The notes under the pieces were generated by a model. The model worked only from the letters and a program-made list of their open reading frames with translations, did no database searches and was not told the DNA's origin. Made by a program: the position numbers and the translations under genes. A stretch of 64,000 nucleotides of DNA. Origin: Filifactor alocis ATCC 35896. GTDB lineage: Bacteria > Bacillota > Clostridia > Peptostreptococcales > Filifactoraceae. Within the stretch, counting starts at the first letter, position 1. Each line of letters begins with the position of its first letter. Location of the stretch: positions 682,001 to 746,000 of the forward strand of contig NC_016630.1 in NCBI RefSeq assembly GCF_000163895.2, given 5' to 3'. Of this stretch, positions 9,464-20,084 are shown piece after piece.

Positions 9464-10366
9464 ATGAATACTCATTGTATAAAAAAGAATTTATTCTGGC
9501 TTCTGCTGTTCTTTTGTTTTTTTCTTTTTATTTCCTGTTCCCCACTGAATTCAGATCTTACCAAACACGATACCAAGAATCTTTTAACAATCCACACCAT
9601 TGATGTCTCCCAAGGAGACAGCACCCTTATTGTTTCTCCCGCCGGAAAAACAATCCTTATTGACGCAGGAAACAATTCTTTTGGGGAAGATGTGGTCCAT
9701 TATATCAAACAACAGGGAATTCACAAAATTGATATTTTGATTGGAACTCACCCGGATGCAGACCATATCGGCGGGATTGATTCCGTTATAGAAAATTTTG
9801 AAATAGATAAATTTTATATGCCAATTCGAAAACATTCTACAAAAACTTACCGCGATGTCATTCAGGCGGCGAAAAAAAAGAACCTTACCATTGAAGACGG
9901 GCTTGCGGGAATGGAAATTCCGTTTGAAGAAGATATTTCTGTCACATTGTTATCACCTTTCAACCATGCCTATACAAATAACAATCAGTTTTCTATTGTG
10001 ACATATATCACATACAACAGGCTTTCATTTTTATTTATGGGAGATGCCGATGAATATAACGAACAAGAAATTTTATCTCATTATCCAAATTTGAAATGCA
10101 ACTTCCTGAAGATAGGTCACCACGGGAGCAAACACTCTACAAGCGAGCAATTCTTGACCTCTGTTTCACCAAATGTTATTTCTATCTCTTGTGGGTATAA
10201 AAACCAATTTCATCATCCAAACAAACGAGTCATGGAATTAATCCAAAAATATAATATTCCTGTCTATCGAACGGATGAACAAAAAACAATTCGTTTTTTC
10301 TCTGATGGAATCCATCTGTCGACAGATATGCCTAATCCTGCAAGTTATGACTATCCTACAGAATGA
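9464..10366 (+). CDS. Lipoprotein with ComEC/Rec2-type metallo-beta-lactamase domain
   Basis: 300 residues. A lipoprotein signal peptide (basic start, hydrophobic run, lipobox LFISC at ~21-25) precedes a metallo-beta-lactamase domain beginning TIHTIDVSQGDSTLIV. The metal motif is GTHPDADHIGGI, with later conserved KIGHHGSKHSTSEQF. This is the fold found at the C-terminus of full-length ComEC and in free-standing ComEC-like hydrolases, some of which are nucleases. The lipid anchor would place it outside the membrane, where the equivalent ComEC domain works. Because the local comEC lacks this domain, the two may form a split ComEC (inference). Free lipoproteins of this type also occur beside complete ComEC proteins, so the link is not certain. 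Confidence 0.88.
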   Translation: MNTHCIKKNLFWLLLFFCFFLFISCSPLNSDLTKHDTKNLLTIHTIDVSQGDSTLIVSPAGKTILIDAGNNSFGEDVVHYIKQQGIHKIDILIGTHPDADHIGGIDSVIENFEIDKFYMPIRKHSTKTYRDVIQAAKKKNLTIEDGLAGMEIPFEEDISVTLLSPFNHAYTNNNQFSIVTYITYNRLSFLFMGDADEYNEQEILSHYPNLKCNFLKIGHHGSKHSTSEQFLTSVSPNVISISCGYKNQFHHPNKRVMELIQKYNIPVYRTDEQKTIRFFSDGIHLSTDMPNPASYDYPTE

Positions 10367-10423
10367 TAATCTTCTATCAAAATATTGTTTTTTGTATAAA
10401 AAAACGGTTGTATCAAAATATTC

Positions 10424-10452
10424 TTGTCAACTATTTTTATATATACTATAAT
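10424..10452 (+). promoter_or_regulatory. Sigma-A promoter of the YARHG gene
   Basis: TTGTCA (10424-10429), 17-bp spacer, TATAAT (10447-10452). Its position inside the longest possible ORF shows that the upstream start at 10424 is not used. Confidence 0.75.
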
Positions 10453-10573
10453 AAATTCAACAAAAGAAACAAAACTATACAGAAAACAAGGTTTTTATAT
10501 CATCTTATGTGTTCTTCTGTATTCTAATAAATTTTGTAAAAACTACTTATTCTTATTGAAAGAGGTGGACAAT

Positions 10574-11533
10574 ATGTCAAAAACAGAACAGAGCTCTGTA
10601 AACAAACTGTTTCAAAACATTGTCAATCTATATGAACAGCACAATTATTCTTCAGCACTGAAACTAATTGAAGAACATCGTGACTCTATGTCTGATTCCT
10701 TAAACATGAAACATCAATTACAATTGAATAAACTACATGCATCCTCTGCATATCATGAAATTATCCGTTTGCACGAAGAGAATCCGGACTCAACGGAGCT
10801 TAAAAATATGTTGAGCAATTATCAGCAAATGCTGGAAATTCACCTCAATGCAAAAGAGTGGAACCATCTTCTGAGCATATTTTCCGATATTGATGGAAAG
10901 AATGTATCTTTTAACAGTACAGACAATTTGAAACCAAAAAAAAGAGTACTTTCTTCCAACTTATTACTTAGCATTGTATTTATATTGTTTTTAGTCGGAA
11001 TACTGGCATTGGCGTTCTTATTTTTGAAACCTAAATTATCTAACACCAACACTCCTGCGGTACCACAGTCTTCCGATACGAAAAATGGAGAAAGTGATTC
11101 TAATGATAATACTCATACAACACAACCCTCTACTACAACACCTGTAACGGACAATAATACAACACAAAATCCTACTACAGCATCTGCAACCGGTGATAAT
11201 ACAACACAAAATCCTACTACAGTATCTGCAACCAATGATAATGAGATGCAAAATAATGACTATCTTCTTCCAAGTGATACAAAACTTTTGACGATAGAAG
11301 ATATGACTACATTCGATAAGAGCAACCTTAACCTTGCCATAAACGAAATGTTTGCTCGTTATGGATATGACTTTGGAAAATCCGGAAAATATTATGAATA
11401 TTTCCAAACGAAATCTTGGTATAAAATAGATCCTACCGTAATTAGTGCAGCTCAAGCAGAAGATAAATTTTCTGAAACAGAACACAAGAACTTAAATTTC
11501 TTATTGAATTATAAAAGAGGAAAAATAAAATAA
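10574..11533 (+). CDS. Single-pass membrane protein with C-terminal YARHG domain
   Basis: I place the start at ATG 10574, preceded by AGAGGTGG, giving 319 residues (MSKTEQSS...). A cytoplasmic helical region of ~120 residues is followed by one membrane segment (about residues 137-159, LLLSIVFILFLVGILALAFLF) and a low-complexity Ser/Thr/Asn/Asp linker carrying a 14-residue tandem repeat. The final ~85 residues form a YARHG domain (INEMFARYGYDF, then NLNFLLNYKRGK). YARHG domains are extracellular in many Firmicutes and are thought to bind cell-wall or peptide ligands; the function is unproven. Topology: N-terminus inside, YARHG outside. Confidence 0.82.
   Translation: MSKTEQSSVNKLFQNIVNLYEQHNYSSALKLIEEHRDSMSDSLNMKHQLQLNKLHASSAYHEIIRLHEENPDSTELKNMLSNYQQMLEIHLNAKEWNHLLSIFSDIDGKNVSFNSTDNLKPKKRVLSSNLLLSIVFILFLVGILALAFLFLKPKLSNTNTPAVPQSSDTKNGESDSNDNTHTTQPSTTTPVTDNNTTQNPTTASATGDNTTQNPTTVSATNDNEMQNNDYLLPSDTKLLTIEDMTTFDKSNLNLAINEMFARYGYDFGKSGKYYEYFQTKSWYKIDPTVISAAQAEDKFSETEHKNLNFLLNYKRGKIK
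11154..11237 (+). repeat. In-frame 42-bp tandem repeat (two units) in the YARHG linker
   Basis: Two consecutive 42-bp units (11154-11195, 11196-11237) differ at only a few bases. They encode the linker unit NTTQNPTTASATGD and its near copy. The length is a multiple of three, so copy-number change would alter linker length without breaking the frame. Confidence 0.85.
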
Positions 11534-11554
11534 ACTTTATAAGACGCTTCAACC

Positions 11555-11602
11555 AAAAAATAGATTCTCTTCCATCAAAAATGGTAAAGAATCTATTTTT
11601 TT
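11555..11602. terminator. Bidirectional terminator after the YARHG gene
   Basis: Inverted repeat AAAAAATAGATTCT / AGAATCTATTTTTT with a ~20-nt loop. The T-run follows on the plus strand and the A-run lies on the other side. Confidence 0.8.
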
Positions 11603-11625
11603 CGATAATGATAAGTACAAAAAAG

Positions 11626-11656
11626 AGTAGAAGCTTATCCATCATCGGCTTCTACT
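11626..11656 (-). terminator. Terminator of the str operon (after tuf)
   Basis: Perfect 9-bp stem AGTAGAAGC / GCTTCTACT about 40 bp past the tuf stop, backed by the hairpin at 11555-11602. No rpsJ or other S10-operon gene follows. Confidence 0.75.
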
Positions 11657-11698
11657 CTCTGTTTCTTTACTTATTCAGTTTTACTCGGTCTTTGGAAT

Positions 11699-12892
11699 TT
11701 ATTCAAGAATTTTTCCTACTACTCCCGCTCCTACTGTTCTTCCACCTTCACGAATCGCAAATCTCAATCCTTCTTCGATTGCGATTTTTGTGATTAGTTC
11801 TACTGTCATTGTGATGTTGTCTCCCGGCATTACCATTTCTACTCCGTCAGGTAATGTGATGTCTCCTGTTACGTCTGTTGTTCTGAAGTAGAATTGTGGT
11901 CTGTATCCTTTGAAGAATGGAGTATGTCTTCCTCCTTCTTCTTTTTTCAATACGTATACGTTTGCTGTGAATTTTGTATGCGGGTGGATTGTTCCCGGTT
12001 TTGCAAGTACTTGTCCTCTTTCGATTTCGTCTCTTGCTACTCCTCTTAACAATACTCCGATGTTGTCTCCTGCTTGTGCTTCGTCTAACAGTTTACGGAA
12101 CATTTCGATTCCTGTTACTACTACTTTTCTCGGTTCGTCTGCTAATCCTACGATTTCTACTTCTTCGGATACGTGTAGTACTCCTCTTTCTACTCTTCCT
12201 GTTGATACTGTTCCTCTTCCTGAGATACTGAAGATGTCTTCAATTGGCATTAGGAACGGTTTGTCTGTTTCTCTTTCAGGTTCCGGAATGTAGCTGTCGA
12301 TTTGTTCGAATAGTTCTACGATTGCATCTCCCCATTTGCTGTTTGGATCTTCTAAGGCTTTTAATGCACTTCCTCTTACGATTGGTGTGTCGTCTCCGGG
12401 GAATTCATATTCGTTTAGTAGGTCTCTTACTTCCATTTCTACTAATTCTAATAATTCTTCGTCATCTACCATGTCGCATTTGTTTAGGAATACTACGATG
12501 TATGGTACTCCTACTTGTCTTGACAATAGGATGTGTTCTCTTGTTTGTGGCATTGGACCGTCTGCTGCACTTACTACTAAGATTGCTCCGTCCATTTGTG
12601 CTGCTCCTGTTATCATGTTTTTTACATAGTCGGCGTGGCCCGGGCAGTCTACGTGTGCGTAGTGTCTATTCGGTGTTTCATACTCTACGTGGGATGTTGA
12701 GATTGTGATTCCTCTTTCTCTTTCTTCCGGTGCTTTATCGATGTTGTCGAATGCTACTGCTTCTCCCAATTGGTATTTTTCGTGCAATGTTCTTGTGATT
12801 GCTGCTGTCAATGTTGTTTTACCGTGGTCTACGTGGCCGATTGTTCCTATGTTTACGTGTGGTTTACTTCTTTCAAATTTTGCTTTTCCCAT
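11699..12892 (-). CDS. tuf: Elongation factor Tu
   Basis: 397 residues with GHVDHGKTT (P-loop), [16 protein letters not shown] and NKCD, and the full C-terminal barrels. It delivers aminoacyl-tRNA to the ribosomal A site. It is the last gene of rpsL-rpsG-fusA-tuf, 73 bp after fusA, and is followed directly by terminators. Codon use is strongly restricted (highly expressed class). No second tuf copy is in the window. Confidence 0.99.
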   Translation of the reverse strand: MGKAKFERSKPHVNIGTIGHVDHGKTTLTAAITRTLHEKYQLGEAVAFDNIDKAPEERERGITISTSHVEYETPNRHYAHVDCPGHADYVKNMITGAAQMDGAILVVSAADGPMPQTREHILLSRQVGVPYIVVFLNKCDMVDDEELLELVEMEVRDLLNEYEFPGDDTPIVRGSALKALEDPNSKWGDAIVELFEQIDSYIPEPERETDKPFLMPIEDIFSISGRGTVSTGRVERGVLHVSEEVEIVGLADEPRKVVVTGIEMFRKLLDEAQAGDNIGVLLRGVARDEIERGQVLAKPGTIHPHTKFTANVYVLKKEEGGRHTPFFKGYRPQFYFRTTDVTGDITLPDGVEMVMPGDNITMTVELITKIAIEEGLRFAIREGGRTVGAGVVGKILE

Positions 12893-12965
12893 TTTTCTTC
12901 CTCCTAAAAATTAATCTTCAATAGAAACCTATCTGTTAATTTCTTTATTTATATTTATGAAGTGA

Positions 12966-15038
12966 TTATTCTCCTTGTTCCATAATTTTTTTCGCAATGG
13001 AATTTGGAACTTCTTCATAGTGATCAAAAATCATTGTATAAGTTGCACGTCCTTGAGTTGCAGAACGCAAGTCTGTTGAGTATCCAAACATTTCAGAAAG
13101 TGGAACCATTGCATTGATTGCTTGTGCTCCACCCTGTCTTGCTTCCATTCCTTCGATTCTTCCACGGCGAGAGTTAAGATCTCCCATTACATCTCCCATG
13201 TAGTCCTCCGGAGTAACAACTTCTACTTTGAATACCGGTTCTAACAATACAGGGTTTGCTTTTTTCATACCTTCTTTGAATGCCATAGAAGCAGCAACTT
13301 TAAATGCCATTTCCGAGGAGTCAACTTCATGGTAAGAACCATCATATAGTTCTACTTTGACGTCTACTACCGGATATCCTGCAAGGATACCTGCTTCCAT
13401 TGCTCCTTGGATACCTGTATCAACAGGTCCAATGTATTCTTTAGGGATCGCTCCCCCAACAATGTTGTTAACAAACTCATAACCTGCACCGGGTTCTTGA
13501 GGAATCATACGAATCTTAACATGTCCGTATTGTCCACGACCACCTGATTGTTTTGCATATTTATTTTCAATATCAACAGATTGACGAATTGTTTCACGGT
13601 ATGCTACTTGTGGTGCTCCAACTGTAGCTTCTACTTTGAATTCACGAAGTAATCTGTCTACAATGATTTCCAAGTGCAACTCTCCCATTCCTGAGATAAT
13701 TGTTTGTCCGGTTTCTTCATCTGTTCTAACTCGGAAAGTAGGGTCTTCTTCTGACAATCTTTGAAGCGCTACACCCATTTTTTCTTGAGCTGCTTTTGTC
13801 TTTGGTTCAATTGCTACAGAGATAACCGGTTCAGGGAATTCCATAGATTCCAAAATAATCGGATGAGCCGGATCACAAAGTGTATCTCCGGTTGTTGTAT
13901 CTTTCAAACCTACCGCAGCTGCGATATCTCCTGAGTAAACTTCTGTAATTTCTTCTCTTGAGTTCGCATGCATTTGAAGGATACGTCCGATTCTTTCTTT
14001 CTTATTTTTTGTTGAGTTTAATACATAAGAACCGGATTGCAAACTTCCGGAATATACACGGAAGAAAGCAAGTTTTCCAACAAACGGATCCACCATGATT
14101 TTAAATGCTAATGAAGAAAACGGTTCAGAGTCAGACGAATGACGAACTTCTTCCGTTCCATCTTCCAAAACACCTTTGATGTCAGGTACATCAACAGGTG
14201 CAGGCATATAATCAACAACTGCATCCAACAATAGTTGTACCCCTTTATTACGATATGCGGAACCACAAAATACCGGATTGATCGCTGTTGAAATAACTCC
14301 TTGACGAAGTGCATTTTTCAATTCATCAACTGAAATTTCTTCCCCTTCAAGGTATTTCATTGTCAAATCTTCATCTAATTCTGCAATTGCCTCTACCATG
14401 ATTGCGCGATATTCTTCTGCTTGTGCTTGCATATCAGCAGGAATTTCACATTCTTCCATTTCTGTTCCAAGCTTATCATGTGTTTTGTATGCTTTCATTG
14501 TAAGCAAATCAATCATTCCTTCGAATGTATCCTCTGCTCCGATTGGAAGTTGCATTGCTACTGCATTCGCACCCAATCTATCCTTCATCATATCTACAAC
14601 TCTAAGGAAGTTTGCTCCAATGATATCCATTTTGTTTACGAAAGCAATTCTTGGTACTTTGTATGTGTCTGCCTGTCTCCATACATTTTCAGATTGAGGT
14701 TCTACCCCGCCTTTTGCACAGAATACAGCTACAGCACCGTCCAATACACGAAGAGAACGCTCTACTTCTACTGTAAAGTCAACGTGGCCTGGAGTATCAA
14801 TGATATTGATACGGTGATTGTTCCATTGAGCAGTTGTCGCAGCAGAAGTAATGGTAATACCTCTCTCTTTTTCTTGCTCCATCCAGTCCATTTGAGAAGC
14901 TCCTTCGTGAGTTTCTCCTAATTTATGAGTTTTTCCGGTATAAAACAAAATACGTTCTGTTGTAGTTGTTTTACCGGCATCGATATGCGCCATGATACCG
15001 ATATTTCTTGTCTTTTCTAAAGGAAATTGTCTTGGCAC
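12966..15038 (-). CDS. fusA: Elongation factor G
   Basis: 690 residues, standard length, with [44 protein letters not shown] and NKMD. The domain IV signature [13 protein letters not shown] and the C-terminal [18 protein letters not shown] are present. It catalyses translocation and, with RRF, ribosome recycling. It sits between rpsG (35 bp) and tuf (73 bp) in the str operon. Confidence 0.99.
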   Translation of the reverse strand: MPRQFPLEKTRNIGIMAHIDAGKTTTTERILFYTGKTHKLGETHEGASQMDWMEQEKERGITITSAATTAQWNNHRINIIDTPGHVDFTVEVERSLRVLDGAVAVFCAKGGVEPQSENVWRQADTYKVPRIAFVNKMDIIGANFLRVVDMMKDRLGANAVAMQLPIGAEDTFEGMIDLLTMKAYKTHDKLGTEMEECEIPADMQAQAEEYRAIMVEAIAELDEDLTMKYLEGEEISVDELKNALRQGVISTAINPVFCGSAYRNKGVQLLLDAVVDYMPAPVDVPDIKGVLEDGTEEVRHSSDSEPFSSLAFKIMVDPFVGKLAFFRVYSGSLQSGSYVLNSTKNKKERIGRILQMHANSREEITEVYSGDIAAAVGLKDTTTGDTLCDPAHPIILESMEFPEPVISVAIEPKTKAAQEKMGVALQRLSEEDPTFRVRTDEETGQTIISGMGELHLEIIVDRLLREFKVEATVGAPQVAYRETIRQSVDIENKYAKQSGGRGQYGHVKIRMIPQEPGAGYEFVNNIVGGAIPKEYIGPVDTGIQGAMEAGILAGYPVVDVKVELYDGSYHEVDSSEMAFKVAASMAFKEGMKKANPVLLEPVFKVEVVTPEDYMGDVMGDLNSRRGRIEGMEARQGGAQAINAMVPLSEMFGYSTDLRSATQGRATYTMIFDHYEEVPNSIAKKIMEQGE

Positions 15039-15073
15039 TAATCGCCACTCCTTTCTTATTTAATAACCAAATA

Positions 15074-15565
<492 letters not shown>

Positions 15566-15658
15566 TTAAATTAAATCATCGGTACTCGACATTTCAAAAT
15601 GCCGATTGTGCCTCCATATTTTTTATATTTATATGAATGCACGAATTCAATACACGTC

Positions 15659-16078
15659 TTATTTAGCGTCTTTTGGTCTTTTTGTACCGTATTTTGATCT
15701 TGCCTGTCTTCTCTTTTCGATACCTGCTGTATCAAGTGTTCCACGAACAATGTGATAACGAACCCCAGGAAGGTCCTTTACTCTTCCTCCACGAATCAAC
15801 ACAACGCTGTGTTCTTGCAAGTTGTGTCCTTCTCCCGGAATATAAGCAGAAACTTCAATTCCGTTCGTCAATCTTACTCTGGCTACTTTACGAAGAGCAG
15901 AGTTAGGTTTTTTAGGAGTTACTGTTTTCACTGCTGTACAAACCCCTCTTTTTTGTGGGGAATTCAAATTGGTTGCTCTCTTTTTAAGAGCATTAAACCC
16001 TTTTTGAAGAGCCGGTGCTGTTGATTTATATTCTACAGCCTCTCTTCCTTTTCTTACTAACTGGTTAATGGTTGGCAT
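15659..16078 (-). CDS. rpsL: 30S ribosomal protein S12
   Basis: 139 residues with [11 protein letters not shown] at the start, [17 protein letters not shown] and [13 protein letters not shown], a canonical S12 of the decoding centre. Lysines at the classical streptomycin positions (KKPNSALRK and GRVKDLPG) are wild type. It is the first gene of the str operon. Unlike in most Clostridia, the upstream neighbour is not rpoC or the L7Ae-like gene but a MATE transporter. Confidence 0.99.
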   Translation of the reverse strand: MPTINQLVRKGREAVEYKSTAPALQKGFNALKKRATNLNSPQKRGVCTAVKTVTPKKPNSALRKVARVRLTNGIEVSAYIPGEGHNLQEHSVVLIRGGRVKDLPGVRYHIVRGTLDTAGIEKRRQARSKYGTKRPKDAK

Positions 16079-16219
16079 CTGTACACCTCCTCTATATTAT
16101 TTTTACGCCGCCAACTGTATTGTCCGTGCTAAGGATTCAAACTTAGCCGTTCAATATGGATACCTTTCATCAAAAAGTATCTATTGTAATCCCATATTTT
16201 GAGAATTACATACCCAATA

Positions 16220-16248
16220 ATTCTATCATTATTTATTTTGATTGTCCA
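16220..16248 (-). promoter_or_regulatory. Promoter of the str operon
   Basis: Minus-strand TGGACA (16243-16248), 17-bp spacer, TAGAAT (16220-16225). The ~140-nt leader contains a small hairpin GCTAAG / CTTAGC at 16128-16147. Confidence 0.55.
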
Positions 16249-16328
16249 GTTTTTTACAAAAATTATATGAGTTTATTTTTTTGCTATGCAGAACTTTTTT
16301 CAAAACTTCTACAATCCTCTTATTTCTG

Positions 16329-17693
16329 TTATTTCTGTAAAGAAAATGCTTCTTTCCTATACGTCTTATAGTACCAATATGCAGAAAGTGCTACCATTCC
16401 TTTGATAACACTGCTCATCGAAATTACCCACCAAATTCCTTCCACTCCCAAATATTGAGGCTGAGATAACACATATGCAAACGGAATGCGAAGTCCTGTA
16501 AATACAATCCCAATTGTAGAAGGAATCACTGTCTTTCCAATTCCGTTAAACAATCCTGCTGTAGTAATCTCCAAACACATCAACACTTGCGATAAGCTCA
16601 ATATTTTCAAATATACCGCTCCAGCATCCAATGTTTCTGCATCTCCCACAAAGAAAATACTGAATACTTCTTTCCCGAAAAAGAAAAATAAAAAAAATGC
16701 GAAAAAGCCTATCATAGCAGAAAAACAAATTGTTGTATGATATCCTTTCAAAATTCGTTCTCTTTTATTTGAAGAATAATTTTGACCTACAAAAGCTGTC
16801 AATGCCGCTGAAAATCCGCTTGCAGATTCCCATGAAATTGCCTCTAATTGTGATCCTACTTTTTGCGCTGCTATTTGACTGTTTCCAAATACAGCTACCA
16901 ATCTACCAATCATAATAGAAATGACAGTAAATGCCGTTTCTTGTATTCCGTAAGGCAATCCAATCAAAACAATCTCTTTCATTTTTGAAAAACTGATTCC
17001 GTTTCTAAAAGTCGGCTTCAAAAAGCTTTGATTACTTTTTTTCATTTCAACTACATATAAGACAGACATAATAATCTGTGCAAGTGATGTTGACAAAGCT
17101 GCACCGAACACGCCCAATCCCATACCGAAAATTAATGTAAAGTTGAGTAAAATATTCAAAACAAGTCCTATTAAGTTGATATGAAAAGGTAGCCTGCTGT
17201 TTCCTGCTCCCTGAAAAATTGCTGCTAACACGGGATTTAAAAAGAAAAAAGGCATTGCATAAGCAATAATTTTCAAATATTGTTCCGATAAAAAAACTAC
17301 TTTTGTATCTTGATATCGAAAAAAAGAAACAATCGCTTTGTTCTTTGTAAGGATAATAAGCCCCAATAAAAAGCCTAACATCAAAGTAATAATAATTCCG
17401 CTTTCAACATAAGATTTTGCATCTTCAAATTCTTTTTTTCCCACTGAATGGGACAATTTTACTTGAGAACCGATTCGACTCACTGCTGAGGTAGACATGG
17501 CAAGCCATATATAGAATCCACCTGTTCCTGCCGCAGCTACTTCACGACTTCCCAACCTGCTCACACACCACATATCCACAAAATTGTGCAGCATCATCAA
17601 AAGCGATGTTCCCAAAATCGGCATTGTCAATTTAATTAAAGTATCTGTAATCGGTCCAATGGTCAAATCTTGATATCCCTTCTTTTGCTCCAT
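16329..17693 (-). CDS. MATE-family multidrug/Na+ antiporter
   Basis: 454 residues with about 12 hydrophobic helices in two similar halves, starting DLTIGPITDTLIKLTMPILGTSLLMML. The length and this opening are typical of the MATE (NorM/DinF-like) family, which exports cationic drugs or metabolites in exchange for Na+ or H+. Substrate not predictable. It is probably monocistronic; the stop lies 250 bp upstream of rpsL on the same strand. Confidence 0.93.
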   Translation of the reverse strand: MEQKKGYQDLTIGPITDTLIKLTMPILGTSLLMMLHNFVDMWCVSRLGSREVAAAGTGGFYIWLAMSTSAVSRIGSQVKLSHSVGKKEFEDAKSYVESGIIITLMLGFLLGLIILTKNKAIVSFFRYQDTKVVFLSEQYLKIIAYAMPFFFLNPVLAAIFQGAGNSRLPFHINLIGLVLNILLNFTLIFGMGLGVFGAALSTSLAQIIMSVLYVVEMKKSNQSFLKPTFRNGISFSKMKEIVLIGLPYGIQETAFTVISIMIGRLVAVFGNSQIAAQKVGSQLEAISWESASGFSAALTAFVGQNYSSNKRERILKGYHTTICFSAMIGFFAFFLFFFFGKEVFSIFFVGDAETLDAGAVYLKILSLSQVLMCLEITTAGLFNGIGKTVIPSTIGIVFTGLRIPFAYVLSQPQYLGVEGIWWVISMSSVIKGMVALSAYWYYKTYRKEAFSLQK

Positions 17694-17892
17694 ATATAAT
17701 CCTTTCTTTCCCTATATAATAGCATTAACTCTGTCATGACAATATATTTACGGCTATCTATCTAATTACCTAATTATAAACAAAATATACTTCTCTTCTA
17801 ATCTATATTCCTATGCTCTCCGCAAATTTAGCACTCCAAAAAAATCACAAACTATCTATCAATAGAATTCTGATACAGTACCATGTATTACT

Positions 17893-17925
17893 AATCACTG
17901 ATTAAAATTATAATAGAAATCTACT
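17893..17925 (+). repeat. Dispersed repeat family R2, copy 2
   Basis: Conserved opening ATCACTGATTAAAATTATAA followed by TAGAAATCT, matching copy 1 (3517) and copy 3 (33056 reversed). Similarity downstream is faint. Confidence 0.55.
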
Positions 17926-17950
17926 TTTTTTGATATTGCAATTTCGGATT

Positions 17951-17980
17951 ATTATCTTTTATTATCTTTTATTATCTTTT
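17951..17980 (+). repeat. 10-bp tandem repeat, three perfect units
   Basis: Three head-to-tail copies of ATTATCTTTT. Non-coding; too short to be called a VNTR with confidence. Confidence 0.8.
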
Positions 17981-18219
17981 TTGTAAACATATACTATATC
18001 CCTCTCTTTAATTTAAAATAATGTTTTAGTATAATAATAAGGAACAACGTATTTCATCTACCATATTTTAGAACATCATTATATCACCAAACTATACAAG
18101 ATAATAGAGCATATTAACGTGATTCTCACAAAAAATAGGATTCATGTTAAAAGTTTTGTCTTAAAAAAATACTGTTGTTTCAATGCTTTGCTCACTTATA
18201 AAAATATTTTTTGTTCATA

Positions 18220-18248
18220 TTGCATTTTTAAACCTCTTATGATAGAAT
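18220..18248 (+). promoter_or_regulatory. Sigma-A promoter of rpmB
   Basis: TTGCAT (18220-18225), 17-bp spacer, TAGAAT (18243-18248), about 50 bp upstream of the start codon. Confidence 0.7.
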
Positions 18249-18302
18249 AATATTTGCTATTGTGAAAGTATTGATGTATCAAGGACAAGGAGGTGTCTTA
18301 AC

Positions 18303-18491
18303 ATGGCAAGAGTATGTGATGTATGCGGAAAAGGAAAAATGTCCGGAAACGCTGTGAGCCACTCTAACCGTCACAACAAAAGAACTTGGGCTCCAAATTT
18401 GAGAACTGTTCATGCTGTTGTAAACGGAACACCAAAAACTATTAAAGTTTGTACACGTTGTTTGCGTTCAGGAAAAATCGAACGTGCTTAG
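18303..18491 (+). CDS. rpmB: 50S ribosomal protein L28
   Basis: 62 residues beginning [20 protein letters not shown], with a second CTRC pair, i.e. the zinc-binding (C+) form of L28. AGGAGG lies 8 nt before the ATG. It is monocistronic with its own promoter and terminator. The zinc form can matter in zinc limitation, when C- paralogues replace it; none is in the window. Confidence 0.98.
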   Translation: MARVCDVCGKGKMSGNAVSHSNRHNKRTWAPNLRTVHAVVNGTPKTIKVCTRCLRSGKIERA

Positions 18492-18522
18492 TCTGCAAAA
18501 GAATAATTGTTTATGAAAAGCA

Positions 18523-18564
18523 AAAGCTTCGAACCGAGCATGGATTCAAAGCTTTCTTTTTTTT
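18523..18564 (+). terminator. Terminator of rpmB
   Basis: 11-bp stem AAAGCTTCGAA / TTCAAAGCTTT with one mismatch, followed by a long T-run. Confidence 0.85.
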
Positions 18565-18584
18565 GCAAAAGTCTAAATTAGGGG

Positions 18585-18650
18585 CCTATAGGACAAAAAG
18601 TGTTGATAAAAACCGCTATATATGTTGAGAAAACACGTGTATAGCGGTTT
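18585..18650 (+). repeat. Dispersed hairpin repeat, family R1, copy A
   Basis: 66-bp unit: CTATAGGACAAAAAGTG, then a hairpin with arms AACCGCTATA / TATAGCGGTT. A nearly identical copy lies inverted at 52523-52588, and a partial copy lies at about 55343-55375. All three sit just downstream of a terminator T-run in the direction of transcription. Confidence 0.8.
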
Positions 18651-18719
18651 GATGTTTTTTTATTAAGGATGAAAAAACGCGGATGAAAACTTGATAATCC
18701 CTTGAACATTCAACAATAT

Positions 18720-20084
18720 CTATAATTTAATTTTTTCTTTTACTTTATCTTCCAACGCTTCTTTCAAATCGAATCCATATATGTCTGAAAACAACGGGAA
18801 ATTGATATACTCCAATCTTTGTTGATAGAATTGTTTGACATCGATTCCTTTCAAAATAAAAGAAACTTCCGTGATATCTTTCAGCTCTCCATCTTTTTGC
18901 AATACCCAAATATTATCTTTTTCTCTATCATAAATTCCTATTTCAACAATATTTTCTAAATAAAAATACTGATTTTCAAAATCTGAAATTTTCTCTTTAT
19001 CATGCTCTTCTAAAATAGTATTTATCATATCTTTTAAGAAATTCTTGTCTCCAATGGATTTTTTGATTTTATTTTTATAAAACTTGCGACGATGCAAAAA
19101 GGAATAACATAACTTTTTCAAAATAGTATCGTCCTCATGTTCCCATCGCATCATATGATACATCAGTATGGTATCATCCATCCGCAAATATTCTTTCAAA
19201 GAAATCTCTTCTCCCAGCAGAAGTTTTGCCATACTTTTATCACAAAAAGAAAGTCTGTTTTCTCGATACAACTGCGCCCCTCTTTGAAATATCTTCTTGA
19301 TGATAGACTCCATCTGCCTTTTCAAAGAATGTTGATACACTTCTCGATGCATATAGAATCTTGCTAAAATATATTCTTCTATGGATGAAATATATTTTTC
19401 ATTCACACAAATAATATATTTCCCCTCTCTTTCCACCACTTCAAAAGAACGAATTAACCTCTCTAAATCATAGTTTCCGTTGGTTACACTCGTAAAATAG
19501 GAATCTCTCAACAAATAATCCATTCGGTCTGCATCCATTTGTGAGCTTACCAACTGTGAAATTAAGGTGAAAATAGGATTTTTTTCTTCTCTCAAACCTT
19601 TTTTTGAAATAATCTTAATTAATCGTTCCAAAAACTGCTCTGAAAATTCCTCTACAATCACTTTATGCAATTCTGTATCTTTATCTTTCAGAATTTCAAT
19701 CGTCCATTTTTCATGTGCTCCGCGATTAAAGGTTCGTTCAAAGGTATGCGAAAAACTGGCATGCCCTATATCGTGCAACAATGCACTACATAATGCTAAA
19801 TCTTTTTCTTCGGGAGCAACGACAACACCTAATTCATCAAGTTTTTTTACAAAATGCGATAGGATTTTGGTCATTACATGATAGGTTCCTATGCTATGTG
19901 AAAACCTGGTATGCGTAGCTGTAGGAAACACAACATATTCACAACTCAGTTGCTTGATTCGATTCAACCTCTGAAACTCTACTGTATTGATAATCTTGAA
20001 AAACCGCTCATGAAACATAATATCGGAATGTACCACATCTCTTAGGATATAAACTTGTCTTCTCTTAGGTTCCTTTTGATTCAA
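18720..20084 (-). CDS. HD-superfamily phosphohydrolase (dNTPase-like)
   Basis: 454 residues. HD-domain metal ligands are visible: ATHTRFSHSIGT, then LLHDIGHASFSHTFE and the later Asp in QMDADRMDYLLRD. This matches the SAMHD1/dGTPase-like group of stand-alone HD hydrolases (YwfO-type in Bacillus); the exact nucleotide substrate is unknown. The start is a TTG (20084) 10 nt after GGGAG, inside what was once the end of uvrC. The first 36 residues are duplicated in the chimeric ORF immediately upstream. It forms an operon with uvrC. Confidence 0.9.
   Translation of the reverse strand: MNQKEPKRRQVYILRDVVHSDIMFHERFFKIINTVEFQRLNRIKQLSCEYVVFPTATHTRFSHSIGTYHVMTKILSHFVKKLDELGVVVAPEEKDLALCSALLHDIGHASFSHTFERTFNRGAHEKWTIEILKDKDTELHKVIVEEFSEQFLERLIKIISKKGLREEKNPIFTLISQLVSSQMDADRMDYLLRDSYFTSVTNGNYDLERLIRSFEVVEREGKYIICVNEKYISSIEEYILARFYMHREVYQHSLKRQMESIIKKIFQRGAQLYRENRLSFCDKSMAKLLLGEEISLKEYLRMDDTILMYHMMRWEHEDDTILKKLCYSFLHRRKFYKNKIKKSIGDKNFLKDMINTILEEHDKEKISDFENQYFYLENIVEIGIYDREKDNIWVLQKDGELKDITEVSFILKGIDVKQFYQQRLEYINFPLFSDIYGFDLKEALEDKVKEKIKL

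Larger units (their letters stand above)
17694..18302. other. Divergent intergenic region between the MATE gene and rpmB
   Basis: About 600 bp of AT-rich DNA without a coding ORF. It carries an R2 repeat copy, a 10-bp tandem repeat and the rpmB promoter. The remaining sequence shows nothing I can name. Confidence 0.5.

Noticed and set aside
10424..10573. Upstream extension of the YARHG protein
   Set aside because: Contains the promoter; the ribosome site AGAGGTGG favours ATG 10574.
11910..12914. Several long plus-strand ORFs opposite tuf
   Set aside because: Antisense shadows of a highly biased coding sequence; Leu/Ser-rich low-complexity products.
17951..17980. Three 10-bp repeats considered as a CRISPR or iteron array
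   Set aside because: Units abut without spacers and are only three; no cas or replication genes nearby.
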